Both the position numbers and the translations under genes were made by a program. This document shows, in pieces, positions 1 to 8,968 of a stretch of 64,000 bases of DNA (position 1 is its first letter; each line of letters begins with the position of its first letter). Origin of the DNA: Comamonadaceae bacterium (GTDB lineage Bacteria; Pseudomonadota; Gammaproteobacteria; Burkholderiales; Burkholderiaceae_C); assembly GCA_947448735.1 (NCBI GenBank), contig CANFOS010000006.1, positions 62,001 through 126,000 on the forward strand, written 5' to 3'. A model generated the notes under the pieces. That model saw only the letters and a program-made list of their open reading frames with translations, was not told where the DNA came from and did no database searches.

Positions 1-520
1 GGTTCTTGCCGCTGCCAATGCTGCATTTGCCGCCAAACTGGAACTGATTGGTGAAGAAAACTTTTTGCAGTTTGAGCGCATGGTGCTGCTGCAAAGTATC
101 GATACCCACTGGCGTGAGCATTTGAGCGCACTCGACTACCTGCGTCAGGGCATTCACCTGCGCGGCTATGCCCAAAAGCAGCCCAAGCAGGAATACAAGC
201 GCGAAGCATTTGAGCTCTTCGGTCAGCTGCTGGACAGCGTGAAAAACGAAGTGACCAAGACGTTGATGACCGTCAAGATCCAGTCCAGCGAAGAACTCAA
301 CCAGGCCGCTGAAGCGATTGAAAATCGCGGCGAGAACATTTCCAACGTGACCTACACAGCGCCCACGGAAGGCGGCGACGTTGAAGTGCGGACGAAAGAA
401 GCTGCACAGCTTGAGTCGCCCGGCTTGTCGGCGGAGTTGATGCAGCGCACCGGACGCAACGACCCTTGCCCTTGTGGGTCGGGTAAAAAATTCAAACAGT
501 GCCACGGCAAGTTGAGCTGA
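1..520 (+). CDS. secA: Protein translocase ATPase SecA, C-terminal part (cut by window start)
   Basis: This is the 3' end of secA, whose reading frame is open from base 2. SecA is the cytoplasmic ATPase that drives preproteins through SecYEG. The visible part holds the end of the helical scaffold/wing region ([20 protein letters not shown]), an acidic linker, and the C-terminal zinc tail [14 protein letters not shown]. The Cys-x-Cys-x8-Cys-His tail binds Zn and docks SecB, and secB itself lies at 57.4 kb. argJ follows 37 bases downstream on the same strand. Identification is secure; the N-terminal part lies outside the window. Confidence 0.97.
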   Translation, partial: VLAAANAAFAAKLELIGEENFLQFERMVLLQSIDTHWREHLSALDYLRQGIHLRGYAQKQPKQEYKREAFELFGQLLDSVKNEVTKTLMTVKIQSSEELNQAAEAIENRGENISNVTYTAPTEGGDVEVRTKEAAQLESPGLSAELMQRTGRNDPCPCGSGKKFKQCHGKLS

Positions 521-557
521 AGTCAATCAGGTTTTTTGGTTTTTTGGAAGGTCAGTG

Positions 558-1799
558 ATGCCTGTGAATTTTGTTGCCACGCCCTCGGCGGACCTGTTTC
601 CTGTTCCCGGCACGCGCTGGGGAATCACGCAAGCAGGTATTCGCAAGGCCAATCGCAAAGACTTGAGCGTCTTGCTGCTCGATGAGGGCGCATCCGTCGG
701 TGCCGTCTTCACGCAAAACAGGTTTTGCGCCGCACCGGTGCAAATCTGTCGCGAGCATCTGGCCCGAAACAGCGGCCAAAGTTTGGGTATTCGCGCCATG
801 GTCATCAACACGGGCAACGCCAATGCGGGCACGGGTGAAGACGGCTTGACCAGAGCTCAGGCCACCTGCATTGCATTGGCGCGCGAGTTGAACTTGTCGC
901 CTGAGCAAATCCTGCCGTTTTCAACCGGCGTGATCATGGAGCCGCTGCCTTACGAACGCATTGAAGCGGGTTTGCCCGCCGCTATTGCCGATGCCAAGGC
1001 TGACAACTGGGGCCATGCTGCTGAAGCCATCATGACTACCGACACGGTGGCCAAAGCATTTTCAAAGCGCATCACCTTGGGCGGCGTTGCGGTCACCATC
1101 ACCGGCATCAGCAAGGGCGCTGGCATGATTCGCCCCAACATGGCCACCATGCTGGGTTTCATGGCCACCGATGCCTGCGTTTCCCAATCCATCATGGGAC
1201 AACTGGCGCATGAACTGGCTGAAGGCTCTTTTAACCGTGTCACTGTCGACGGCGACACGTCCACCAACGACTCGTTTGTGGTGATTGCCAGCAACCATGC
1301 CAAACACACGCCCATCACCTCGCTTGCCAGTGCCGATGGTCAGGTATTGCGCGCAGCCATGATGGCCGTCGCCCAGCAGTTGGCTCAAGCCATCGTGCGC
1401 GACGGCGAAGGCGCGACCAAGTTCATCACGGTTTGTGTAGAAGGCGGCAAGACCGGCGACGAGTGCCGCAAGGTCGCCTATGCCATCGCCCATTCTCCGC
1501 TTGTGAAAACGGCTTTCTTTGCCAGTGACCCCAACCTGGGCCGTATCCTTGCTGCCGTCGGCTATGCAGGTCTAGACGATCTGGACCAGACCCAAATCGA
1601 TTTGTATCTGGACGATGTGATGGTTGCCAAAAACGGCGGCAGACATCCTGACTACGCGGAGGCTGATGGCCAGCGCGTGATGAAGCAAAGCGAAATCACC
1701 GTGCGCGTCGTTTTGGGCCGAGGCGCGGCGGTGGACACCGTCTGGACATGCGATTTGTCTTACGACTACGTGAAAATCAATGCAGACTACAGAAGCTGA
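558..1799 (+). CDS. argJ: Bifunctional glutamate N-acetyltransferase / ornithine acetyltransferase ArgJ
   Basis: ArgJ transfers acetyl from N-acetylornithine to glutamate and, in bifunctional forms, also acetylates glutamate from acetyl-CoA, giving the cyclic arginine pathway. The precursor cleaves itself before a conserved Thr, seen here in [11 protein letters not shown] (about residue 200), yielding alpha and beta chains. The length of 413 residues is normal. ATG 558 is preferred over GTG 555 because GGAAGG ends about seven bases before it. The C-terminus ([15 protein letters not shown]) is typical of the family. It sits between secA and an AAA ATPase, an order I recall from Betaproteobacteria. 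Whether it is mono- or bifunctional cannot be read from the sequence. Confidence 0.96.
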   Translation: MPVNFVATPSADLFPVPGTRWGITQAGIRKANRKDLSVLLLDEGASVGAVFTQNRFCAAPVQICREHLARNSGQSLGIRAMVINTGNANAGTGEDGLTRAQATCIALARELNLSPEQILPFSTGVIMEPLPYERIEAGLPAAIADAKADNWGHAAEAIMTTDTVAKAFSKRITLGGVAVTITGISKGAGMIRPNMATMLGFMATDACVSQSIMGQLAHELAEGSFNRVTVDGDTSTNDSFVVIASNHAKHTPITSLASADGQVLRAAMMAVAQQLAQAIVRDGEGATKFITVCVEGGKTGDECRKVAYAIAHSPLVKTAFFASDPNLGRILAAVGYAGLDDLDQTQIDLYLDDVMVAKNGGRHPDYAEADGQRVMKQSEITVRVVLGRGAAVDTVWTCDLSYDYVKINADYRS

Positions 1800-1807
1800 T
1801 ACCCGAT

Positions 1808-2674
1808 ATGAACGAACATTTTGAACGCCTGATGGTCCGTGCCGAAGCGCTGATCTCCCGCATCGAATCGGTCTTGCCACAGCCACTTACCGCGCCTGAC
1901 TGGTCAAGCTCGGTTGCTTTTCGCTACCGCAAGCGCAGCTCAGGCCACGGCAGTCTGGAGCCAGTCAGACACGTCGGCCATATGGCACTGGGTGACCTGA
2001 AAGAAATTGACGATCAAAAAGACAAAATCCAGCGCAACACAGAACAGTTTGTCAGTGGCAAACCTGCCAACAATGTCCTTCTGACAGGTTCACGCGGCAC
2101 CGGCAAGTCATCACTGATCAGGGCTTGTCTTAACGCTTATTCAGCACGCGGTTTGAGGCTGATCGAAGTCGACAAAGCCGACTTGACTGATCTGCCCGAT
2201 ATCGTGGATGTGGTCAGTGACTTGCCCGAAAAATTCATTATTTTTTGCGATGACCTGAGCTTTGAAGAAGGCGAGCCTGGCTACAAGGCCCTCAAGTCGA
2301 TTCTGGACGGCTCTGTTGCCGCTGCCACGCCCAATGTGCTGATTTATGCCACCAGCAACCGCCGCCATTTGCTGCCCGAATACATGACGGAAAACCTCAC
2401 TTACACCCATACCGAAGACGGTGAAGTGCACCCTGGCGAGGTGGTGGAAGAGAAAATCTCGCTGTCCGAGCGCTTTGGCCTGTGGGTCAGTTTTTACCCC
2501 TTTAGCCAGGACGAATACCTGACCATCGTGGCGCAATGGTTGTCATCGTTTGGCGTTGAGCCGTCTGCCATCGAAGCGGCGCGTCCCGCATCGCTGGTTT
2601 GGGCTTTGGAGCGAGGCTCGCGCAGTGGACGCGTGGCTTACCAGTTCGCCCGCGATTTCGCTGGAAAACATTAG
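1808..2674 (+). CDS. AAA-family ATPase of the DUF815 type
   Basis: This is a cytoplasmic P-loop ATPase of about 288 residues. The Walker A motif is GSRGTGKSS (about residue 97) and a Walker B-like FIIFCDDLSF follows about 50 residues later. A sensor-like ATSNRRHLLPEYM segment is also present. These are the marks of the DUF815 family, whose role is unknown. An upstream in-frame ATG at 1748 lies inside argJ and would add 20 unconvincing residues, so ATG 1808 was chosen. The gene lies nine bases after argJ and ten before a Nudix gene, so co-transcription is likely. No substrate can be inferred. Confidence 0.85.
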   Translation: MNEHFERLMVRAEALISRIESVLPQPLTAPDWSSSVAFRYRKRSSGHGSLEPVRHVGHMALGDLKEIDDQKDKIQRNTEQFVSGKPANNVLLTGSRGTGKSSLIRACLNAYSARGLRLIEVDKADLTDLPDIVDVVSDLPEKFIIFCDDLSFEEGEPGYKALKSILDGSVAAATPNVLIYATSNRRHLLPEYMTENLTYTHTEDGEVHPGEVVEEKISLSERFGLWVSFYPFSQDEYLTIVAQWLSSFGVEPSAIEAARPASLVWALERGSRSGRVAYQFARDFAGKH

Positions 2675-2683
2675 GATTTCAGC

Positions 2684-3154
2684 GTGACAGTTCTTGTTGC
2701 CGACGGCGATCGACCCCGTGAAGGCGGTACAGACCGAAAAACGGTCGACGTGGCGGTCGGCGTATTGATCAAACCGAATGGCGACTTTTTGCTCACCAGC
2801 CGGCCGCCGGGCAAGGTGTATGAAGGCTATTGGGAGTTCCCAGGCGGCAAGCTGGAAGCCGGCGAAACCGTCGAGCAAGCGCTGCGCCGCGAACTGATCG
2901 AAGAAATCGGCATCACCATTGGTTCAGTTCATGTTTGGAAAGTCGAGCTGGTTGACTATCCCCACGCTTTTGTGCGTTTGAACTTTTGCAAGGTTTTTGA
3001 ATGGACAGGCGAACTGCAGATGCGTGAAGGCCAGTCGTTTGCCTGGCAGAGCCTGCCGGTTGCGGTAGAGCCGGTGCTGCCAGGCACGATTCCGGTATTG
3101 GCTTGGTTTGCCGCTGAGCGCGGCTTGACAGCGTCAACACAAAGCACCGTGTAA
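2684..3154 (+). CDS. mutT: Nudix hydrolase, MutT-like 8-oxo-dGTP diphosphatase
   Basis: The complete Nudix box GGKLEAGETVEQ...RRELIEEIGI (about residues 53-75) binds Mg and hydrolyses nucleoside diphosphate-X bonds. The core looks MutT-like, with WEFPGGKLE before the box and hydrophobic strands after it. MutT removes 8-oxo-dGTP from the nucleotide pool and so prevents A:T to C:G mutations. The start is GTG 2684, ten bases after the ATPase gene. The length of 156 residues is a little above the usual 130; the extra residues are an N-terminal leader of about 20. Other Nudix substrates cannot be excluded, but the position after the secA-argJ block supports mutT. Confidence 0.85.
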   Translation: MTVLVADGDRPREGGTDRKTVDVAVGVLIKPNGDFLLTSRPPGKVYEGYWEFPGGKLEAGETVEQALRRELIEEIGITIGSVHVWKVELVDYPHAFVRLNFCKVFEWTGELQMREGQSFAWQSLPVAVEPVLPGTIPVLAWFAAERGLTASTQSTV

Positions 3155-3188
3155 ACAGGCCGTCATCCGTTCTTGCTGTAATTCAGCC

Positions 3189-3875
3189 ATGAACTGGACC
3201 GCCTACATCGACAACTACTGTGAGCGTTTGTTGCCCGGCTTTTGGGATGAGCCGCTGAACGCCATCAGCAATCTGGCGTTCTGGCTGGCAGCCTGGCTAG
3301 TTTGGCGCTGGCGGCAGCGCGAGTCACCCGGGCGCATGCTGCGCGGCAGTTCAGACATCCATGGCTTGCTGGTCATGCTGGTGCTGATCGGCGCGGGCAG
3401 CTTTGCTTTTCATACCCTTGCCACCCGCTGGGCGGGGGCGCTCGATGTGCTTTTCATAGCGGTCTATTTGCACTTTTATCTGGCGGTGTATCTGCACCGT
3501 GCACTGGGTTGGCGCTGGTCGGTCGCATGGCTGGGTGTGCCGATGTTTTTTCTGGCCAGCCGGGTGCTGTCTTTGCTGTGGGTGCAGGTTCCAAGTGCTG
3601 CCGCGGGTTATTTGTCTGCTTGGACGGTTTTGCTGCTGCTGTGCGCCCATAGCGCCTGGCAACAACTGCCTTCAACCCGGGCGCTGACAGCCGCTGCGGC
3701 CTGCTTTGCCGTCAGCTTGAGCCTGCGCCAGCTCGACATGCCGCTGTGCAGCAACTGGCCTTGGGGTACCCACTTTGCATGGCATCTGCTGAACGCCGTC
3801 ACCCTGAGCCTGACGACCTGGGCCGCGGTGCAGCTGCAATGGGTCCAAGTCCGAGGCAAATCAGATGCTACATAA
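3189..3875 (+). CDS. Ceramidase-like (CREST superfamily) integral membrane protein
   Basis: This is a multi-pass membrane protein of 228 residues with about seven hydrophobic segments. The opening YCERLLPGFWDEPLNAISNL matches the alkaline ceramidase domain. Candidate metal/catalytic residues lie in GAGSFAFHTLATRW (Ser/His, about residues 77-90) and GTHFAWHLLNA (two His near residue 200). CREST enzymes are metal-dependent membrane hydrolases. Bacterial members are mostly unstudied and the lipid substrate here is unknown. The final codons (gct aca taa) are the first bases of a dispersed repeat copy at 3867, so the stop codon is repeat-derived. Family call is fairly firm; substrate is not. Confidence 0.8.
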   Translation: MNWTAYIDNYCERLLPGFWDEPLNAISNLAFWLAAWLVWRWRQRESPGRMLRGSSDIHGLLVMLVLIGAGSFAFHTLATRWAGALDVLFIAVYLHFYLAVYLHRALGWRWSVAWLGVPMFFLASRVLSLLWVQVPSAAAGYLSAWTVLLLLCAHSAWQQLPSTRALTAAAACFAVSLSLRQLDMPLCSNWPWGTHFAWHLLNAVTLSLTTWAAVQLQWVQVRGKSDAT

Positions 3876-3950
3876 TAAATAGCTGCTCTCCCTTATATCT
3901 ATTGGGATAAAGCCTGATTTGACCCTCTAAATCGGCTTAAAAACGAGGTA
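3867..3950 (+). repeat. Family A dispersed repeat, copy 1 (ends the ceramidase-like gene)
   Basis: The copy starts GCTACATAATAAATAGCTGC and runs through CTTATATCTATTGGG, GCCTGATTTGACC and CTTAAAAACGAGG, all shared with other copies in the window. It supplies the last residues and the TAA stop of the ceramidase-like gene. In the frame that is open in the three protein-coding copies this one carries stops (tag, taa). The rest of the 150-base gap before the TRAP receptor gene shows nothing else clear. Confidence 0.8.
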
Positions 3951-4024
3951 TCTTGCTTGAGTAACCTTGTTTTTTGGCATTCGTCTTGCTATCGGTTTGA
4001 CCTCATCATCAACGAGGCAACCCC

Positions 4025-5116
4025 ATGAACAAGCGGCAACTTCTTAAATCCAGCTTCGCAGCCACGGCAGCTGTCAGCGTGGCGGCTCCGGCGCTGGCGC
4101 AAACCAGTCCCAATGTGCGTTGGCGCATGGCCTCCAGCTTCCCCAAAAGCCTGGACACGATCTACGGTGGTGCCGAGGTGCTGGCCAAGCGGGTAGCGGC
4201 TATCACTGGTGGCAAGTTCCAGATTTCGGTGCACGCTGCTGGTGAATTGGTGCCCGCTTTTGGTGTGGTCGATGCCGTGCAAAACGCCTCCGTCGATTGC
4301 GGCCACACGGCCAGCTACTACTTCGTGGGCAAAAACAAGGCTTTCGGTTTTGAAACCACCCTGCCTTTCGGCATGAACCAGCGCCAGCAGAATGCCTGGA
4401 TGTATTACGGCGGCGGCTTGGAGCTTGTGCGCGAGTTCATGCGTGACTATGGGATTGTCAACTTCCCAGGCGGCAATACCGGGGTGCAGATGGGCGGCTG
4501 GTTTCGCAAGGAAATTAAAACACTCAATGATTTGAAAGGACTGAAAATTCGGATTGCGGGTCTGGGCGGCGAGGTGATGACCCGACTTGGTGCAGTTCCA
4601 TTGCAATTGCCGGGTGGCGAGATTTACCAGGCGCTTGAAAAGGGCAATATCGACGCCGCCGAATGGGTGGGCCCTTACGACGATGAAAAACTGGGTTTTT
4701 ACAAAGTCGCGCCGCATTACTACTATCCCGGTTGGTGGGAAAGCAATTCGATGTACTCGTTTTACGTCAACAGCAAGACCTGGGACGCGCTGCCCAAAGA
4801 CTACCAGGCCGCTTTCGAAGCTGCCGCCGCTGAGGCCAATGGCGACATGATGGCCGAATACGACTTTAAAAACCCGCCCGCCTTGAAGCGGCTGGTCGGC
4901 AACGGCGTCAAACTCCACGCCTATCCAACTGAAATGATGAAGGCGGCGCAAAACGCAGCCTTTGAGTTGTACGCTGAAGAGGCCAACAAAAACCCGGCCT
5001 TCCGCAAAATGTACGAGCCGTGGAAGAAATTCCGTGCGGACGTGATGCTCTGGCACCGCTTTGCCGAGCAGACCTACTCCAACTTTGTCTACAACAACCC
5101 GCCCACAAAGGGTTGA
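4025..5116 (+). CDS. TRAP transporter periplasmic solute receptor, DctP/TakP type
   Basis: This is a 363-residue periplasmic binding protein. It begins with a signal peptide of about 25 residues (MNKRQLLKSS...ALAQ); the KR pair makes it only weakly Tat-like. The body is typical of the DctP superfamily: WRMASSFPKSLD, a central QMGGWFRKEI...DLKGLKIRI segment that includes the usual carboxylate-binding Arg region, and GGEIYQALEKGNIDAAEWVGPYDD. These features resemble the TakP-like 2-oxoacid/monocarboxylate receptors. No DctQ or DctM membrane subunits lie beside it, so it must use components encoded elsewhere or bind ligand for another purpose. The ligand is inferred only as an organic acid. Confidence 0.9.
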   Translation: MNKRQLLKSSFAATAAVSVAAPALAQTSPNVRWRMASSFPKSLDTIYGGAEVLAKRVAAITGGKFQISVHAAGELVPAFGVVDAVQNASVDCGHTASYYFVGKNKAFGFETTLPFGMNQRQQNAWMYYGGGLELVREFMRDYGIVNFPGGNTGVQMGGWFRKEIKTLNDLKGLKIRIAGLGGEVMTRLGAVPLQLPGGEIYQALEKGNIDAAEWVGPYDDEKLGFYKVAPHYYYPGWWESNSMYSFYVNSKTWDALPKDYQAAFEAAAAEANGDMMAEYDFKNPPALKRLVGNGVKLHAYPTEMMKAAQNAAFELYAEEANKNPAFRKMYEPWKKFRADVMLWHRFAEQTYSNFVYNNPPTKG

Positions 5117-5265
5117 GGCAAGTGTTTAGCTGGCGAGCTATTCAAAAGCGCGCCGCATCTGTAAGGTTCATATCGGGGCATTGCCACCTTTTCACGATGG
5201 TTCGAGCCCCGGTCACACACGTTTCATCATGATCAGCACAGCAGCCCCGACAATGCTGGAGTCCG

Positions 5266-5895
5266 TCAGCCATTGAACTCCCACATTCTGCGGGCACCCA
5301 GCACCGCATCAGGGTAGGGCGCCTTGCCGCGTGAGCCGTTGTAGCGGCCCAGGCCCATGAACAGGTCGCCTTTTTCACGGTCCAGGTAGTGGCGCAGGAT
5401 CACGCAGCCAAAGCGCAGGTTGGTCTGCATGTGAAAAAGCTTGCTCGCATCGCCGTCGCCTATCAGGCGGACCCAAAACGGCATGACCTGCATGTAGCCG
5501 CGCGCGCCCACCACGCTGATGGCGAATTTGCGAAAGTTGCTCTCCACCTGAATCAGACCCAGGACCAAAGCGGTGTCCAATCCGGCGCGTTTACTTTCGT
5601 ACCAAACGGTTTGCAAAAATTCCTTGCGGATTTGCAGCTCGGATTTTTTGCTCCGCAGGCGGTCGCTCATGGCAGCCAGCCAGCGCAGGTAGGCCAGCCG
5701 GCTGTCGGTGTCCTTGAACTCGGGTACCGGTGGAGCTTGATTGGCGATGGCCGAACTCAGCGCTGTTCGCACCGAGTCGATCAGCGGCTCTTCAACTTGG
5801 GCCCCAGCGTTGGATTGCTCTGAAAAAAGGAGCTGCCCGCATATTAAAACAGTGGACTGCAAGGCTTTTCTGCGGTTAAAAAAGCTCTCGGACAC
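5266..5895 (-). CDS. Lytic transglycosylase (SLT domain), exported
   Basis: This protein of 209 residues has an SLT-type lysozyme-like fold in its C-terminal half. The catalytic Glu is in LIQVESNFRKFA, followed by GARGYMQVMPFW and GRYNGSRG, the usual three motifs. It would cleave peptidoglycan glycan strands to 1,6-anhydromuropeptides in the periplasm. The N-terminus MSESFFNRRKALQS carries a twin Arg before a hydrophobic stretch, so Tat or Sec export is possible. It starts five bases after the proS stop on the same strand, so it is probably co-transcribed with proS. The exact subfamily was not resolved. Confidence 0.88.
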   Translation of the reverse strand: MSESFFNRRKALQSTVLICGQLLFSEQSNAGAQVEEPLIDSVRTALSSAIANQAPPVPEFKDTDSRLAYLRWLAAMSDRLRSKKSELQIRKEFLQTVWYESKRAGLDTALVLGLIQVESNFRKFAISVVGARGYMQVMPFWVRLIGDGDASKLFHMQTNLRFGCVILRHYLDREKGDLFMGLGRYNGSRGKAPYPDAVLGARRMWEFNG

Positions 5896-5899
5896 GGTT

Positions 5900-7642
5900 T
5901 TACAGCCTCAGTTTTCCCTTGATGAAGGCCAATGCACCAGCAACTGGAACCTGGGTCGATTCGGTATCACGGCGATGCTGGTATTCCAAGTGGCCTTCTT
6001 TCAGGCCCCGGTCGCCAATCGTCACGCGGTGCGGCACGCCGATGAGTTCCCAGTCGGCAAACATGGCGCCCGGCCGCTCGTTGCGGTCGTCCAGAATCAC
6101 GTCAATACCCGCAGCCATCAGTTCGGCGTACAAGTTGTCGGCAGCCGCTTTGACATCTGCAAAACGGTCCGGACTGATGGGGCACAGAACCACTGTGAAA
6201 GGCGCAATCGCGTCCGGCCAAATGATCCCTTTGGCGTCGTGGTTCTGCTCAATCGCAGCGGCGGGCAGGCGTGTGATGCCAATGCCGTAACAACCCATTT
6301 CTAAAAACTGCGGCTTGCCGTTTTCACCCAGAAAGGTGGCGTTCATGGCTTTGCTGTATTTGGTGCCGAGGTAAAACACGTGGCCGACTTCAATGCCGCG
6401 CTCGATGGCAAGAACGCCCTTGCCGTCGGGGGAGGCATCGCCTTGGACGACATTTCGGATGTCTGCGATCACGTCCGGCTCGGGCAGGTCGCGCCCCCAG
6501 TTGACACCGGTGAGGTGGAAGCCGATTTCATTGGCGCCGCACACCCAGTCGGCCATGGCAGCAACTTCGCGGTCAACCACCAGCTTGGCGGGCTTGTGCA
6601 TGCCGAGCGGGCCAAGGTAGCCGGGCTTGCAGCCGAAGTGGTCTTCAATCTCGGGCAGGGTTGCAAAACGAAAGCCAGCCATGCCAGCTACCTTGCCGAC
6701 TTTCACTTCATTCATGTCATGGTCACCGCGCAGCAGCAACAGCCAAACCTGAGTTTTGGCGACTTCATTTTTGTCGTTTAGCGTGTCGGTGGCCAGTACC
6801 AAGGATTTGACGGTCGATGCCAGCGGTATGCCCAAAAGTTCTGCCACGTCCGCACAGGTCGATCGACCCGGCGTGGCCGTCTTGGTCATGGCCTGTGTTG
6901 CAGCTTTGCGCTCGCCTTGTGGTGCCAGTGCTTCGGCTTTCTCAATGTTGGCGGCATAGTCGCTCGTCGGGCAGTACACGATGGCGTCTTCACCGGTCGC
7001 AGCAATCACCTGAAACTCCTGGCTCAAGTCGCCACCAATCGCCCCGCTGTCGGCGGCCACGGCGCGGTAGCTCAGGCCAAAGCGGTCAAAAATCCTGCGG
7101 TAGGCGTCGGACATGTTCTGGTAGCTGACTTTGGCTGCCGCCTCGTCGCGGTCAAAGCTGTAAGCGTCCTTCATGATGAACTCGCGCCCGCGCATCAGGC
7201 CGAATCGGGGCCGGCGTTCGTCCCTGAATTTGGTTTGAATCTGGTACAGATTCTTGGGCAACTGTTTGTAGCTTTTGACGTCCTGGCGCATCACGTCGGT
7301 CACCACTTCTTCGCTGGTGGGCTGAACGATGAAGTCGCGGCCATGGCGGTCCTGTATGCGCAGCAGCTCTGGCCCCATTTTTTCAAAGCGGCCGGTCTCC
7401 TGCCACAGCTCGGCGGGTTGAATGACAGGCATCGTCATTTCAATGGCACCGGCTTTGTTCATCTCGTCGCGCACGATCGCTTCGACCTTGCGAATCACGC
7501 GCAGCCCCATCGGCATGTAGTTATAGATGCCTGCGCCGAGTTTTTTGATCAGCCCGGCGCGGGTCATCAACTGGTGGCTGGCAATTTCTGCGTCAGCAGG
7601 CGCTTCTTTGAGGGTGGAAATGTAAAACTGCGAGGCTTTCAT
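5900..7642 (-). CDS. proS: Prolyl-tRNA synthetase, bacterial type with editing insertion
   Basis: ProS charges tRNA-Pro with proline in the cytoplasm. At 580 residues it is the long bacterial type. The class II motif 2 region appears as [20 protein letters not shown] and motif 3 in the stretch ending [10 protein letters not shown]. Between them lies the roughly 180-residue INS editing domain that hydrolyses Ala-tRNA-Pro, and the C-terminus is a normal anticodon-binding domain ([13 protein letters not shown]). Its start lies 126 bases from the divergent rppH. No anomalies were noted. Confidence 0.98.
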   Translation of the reverse strand: MKASQFYISTLKEAPADAEIASHQLMTRAGLIKKLGAGIYNYMPMGLRVIRKVEAIVRDEMNKAGAIEMTMPVIQPAELWQETGRFEKMGPELLRIQDRHGRDFIVQPTSEEVVTDVMRQDVKSYKQLPKNLYQIQTKFRDERRPRFGLMRGREFIMKDAYSFDRDEAAAKVSYQNMSDAYRRIFDRFGLSYRAVAADSGAIGGDLSQEFQVIAATGEDAIVYCPTSDYAANIEKAEALAPQGERKAATQAMTKTATPGRSTCADVAELLGIPLASTVKSLVLATDTLNDKNEVAKTQVWLLLLRGDHDMNEVKVGKVAGMAGFRFATLPEIEDHFGCKPGYLGPLGMHKPAKLVVDREVAAMADWVCGANEIGFHLTGVNWGRDLPEPDVIADIRNVVQGDASPDGKGVLAIERGIEVGHVFYLGTKYSKAMNATFLGENGKPQFLEMGCYGIGITRLPAAAIEQNHDAKGIIWPDAIAPFTVVLCPISPDRFADVKAAADNLYAELMAAGIDVILDDRNERPGAMFADWELIGVPHRVTIGDRGLKEGHLEYQHRRDTESTQVPVAGALAFIKGKLRL

Positions 7643-7708
7643 GGGCTGATTTCTGATGAATTCTGAATGATTTTTTGAGTCTGGGCGAGCAGCTCAGGCG
7701 TCTTGCAC

Positions 7709-7737
7709 TTGGCTTTGCTGAGTTCGCTGTGCATAAT
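7709..7737 (+). promoter_or_regulatory. Candidate sigma-70 promoter for rppH
   Basis: A -35-like TTGGCT (7709-7714) and a -10-like CATAAT (7732-7737) are separated by exactly 17 bases and lie about 31 bases before the rppH start. The -10 sits in a 13-base palindrome, GTGCATAATGCAC (7729-7741), which could also bind a regulator. This is by-eye evidence only. Confidence 0.45.
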
Positions 7738-7768
7738 GCACTCAGTTTAAAAAATTTGAGGTTTGATT

Positions 7769-8428
7769 ATGCTTGACCGGGACGGCTTTAGGCCCAACGT
7801 CGGCATCATCTTGCTCAACCATAAAAGTCAGGTTTTTTGGGGCAAGCGTATTCGCACCCACTCGTGGCAGTTTCCACAGGGCGGCATTGATCGGGGTGAA
7901 AATCCCGAACAGGCGATGTTCAGGGAATTGCATGAAGAAGTGGGGCTGATGCCGCATCACGTGCAGGTGCTGGCCCGAACCCGAGACTGGTTGCGCTATG
8001 AGGTGCCTGACCGGTTCATCCGCCGCGATGCGCGTGGACATTACAAAGGCCAGAAACAAATATGGTTTCTGTTGCAACTGGTCGGTCACGACTGGGATTT
8101 GAACCTGCGCGCCACCGACCACCCAGAGTTTGATGCCTGGCGCTGGAACGATTACTGGGTGCCGCTTGATGTGGTGGTCGAGTTCAAACGTGGTGTGTAT
8201 GAAATGGCGTTGACTGAACTGGCGCGCTTTGTGCCGCATCTGGACTGGCGCGGTGATGGGCGGCCCGACAACCATGGGAATCACAACCGCCATGAGCGCG
8301 GCCATGGCCAGAGATCAGAGCAGGGCCATTTTTCAAGATCTGGCGTGGCGCTTGAGCTGCCGCCAGGAGCCAGTTTTGAGCCCGACCCCCAAACCAGCCA
8401 GCCAGTGAACGGGGAAGGAAAAAAATGA
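7769..8428 (+). CDS. rppH: RNA pyrophosphohydrolase RppH
   Basis: RppH removes pyrophosphate from the 5' end of triphosphorylated mRNA and so triggers RNase E-dependent decay. The N-terminus [17 protein letters not shown] is diagnostic, and the Nudix box is [20 protein letters not shown] (residues about 37-56), followed by VGL. RNA-binding residues are likely in the [13 protein letters not shown] and GQKQIWFLL segments. After about residue 160 there is a low-complexity His/Arg/Gly-rich tail ([20 protein letters not shown]) that is extra to the enzymatic core. The start is ATG 7769; a TTG six bases upstream is less likely. The stop overlaps the next gene's ATG. Confidence 0.95.
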   Translation: MLDRDGFRPNVGIILLNHKSQVFWGKRIRTHSWQFPQGGIDRGENPEQAMFRELHEEVGLMPHHVQVLARTRDWLRYEVPDRFIRRDARGHYKGQKQIWFLLQLVGHDWDLNLRATDHPEFDAWRWNDYWVPLDVVVEFKRGVYEMALTELARFVPHLDWRGDGRPDNHGNHNRHERGHGQRSEQGHFSRSGVALELPPGASFEPDPQTSQPVNGEGKK

Positions 8429-8946
8429 ACATGAAAAAGACCCCTTTCCTTCGGGTGATGGTGTTCTGTCTGTTGGCATGCGCAGCTCAGCTGCAGGCGC
8501 AGCAAATTTTCGCGAACGATGCCGAGTGGAAGGAAACGGACGCGCCGCCCCCGCCGGCGTTTGATCTCAACAAATTGATCTTGTTTGATGTTCCGACCAG
8601 CATGTCACTGGTCTATGGGGTGGACCCTGCAACCGTCAGTATTTCAAAAAGCGACAGTCTGGTGCGATATGTGGTGGTGGCCACCAGCGCCAGCGGCGTG
8701 CGAAACGTGATGTACGAGGCATTGCGCTGCTCAACCGGTGAGTTCAAGACCTATGCCCGCTATTTGCCAAATGGCAAGTGGAGTCTGGTCAGCAATCCGC
8801 AGTGGCGCTCGGTGTTTGACCACATGCCGTCTAAACATCCGCTGCTCCTGGCCAAGGCCGGCGCGTGCGACCATGCTGCGCCAGCGGGCTCGGTCGCTGA
8901 GCTGGTGAACAAGCTGAAGAATCCGCCGCGATTCCTGGACCAGTAG
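8425..8946 (+). CDS. CNP1-like family exported protein
   Basis: This is a 173-residue protein of unknown function with a clear Sec signal peptide ([18 protein letters not shown], cleavage near residue 25). The mature part contains [32 protein letters not shown] and a late Cys in [10 protein letters not shown], which I recognise as the CNP1-like family of Betaproteobacteria. Its ATG overlaps the rppH stop (ATGA), so translation is probably coupled to rppH, although no functional link is known. It is predicted periplasmic. No catalytic residues can be assigned. Confidence 0.75.
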   Translation: MNMKKTPFLRVMVFCLLACAAQLQAQQIFANDAEWKETDAPPPPAFDLNKLILFDVPTSMSLVYGVDPATVSISKSDSLVRYVVVATSASGVRNVMYEALRCSTGEFKTYARYLPNGKWSLVSNPQWRSVFDHMPSKHPLLLAKAGACDHAAPAGSVAELVNKLKNPPRFLDQ

Positions 8947-8968
8947 ACGAAGAGTCCAGCCCTGGGCC

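Noticed and set aside
3989-5056. Open frame of 355 codons opposite the TRAP receptor gene
   Set aside because: The plus-strand receptor is clear from signal peptide to C-terminus; the antisense product is low-information.
5117-5150. Possible family A remnant (gagctattcaaaag)
   Set aside because: Only about ten bases match and the neighbouring repeat blocks are absent.
5160-5222. tRNA-like T-arm sequence (ggttcgagcccc) between dctP and the transglycosylase gene
   Set aside because: The flanking bases do not pair as a T stem and no acceptor, D or anticodon arms can be drawn. A weak CGGGGC/GCCCCG pairing exists with a long loop.
6917-7666. Open frame of 249 codons opposite proS
   Set aside because: It lies within proS, is rich in His, Val and Ala as is usual for antisense shadows, and has no motifs.
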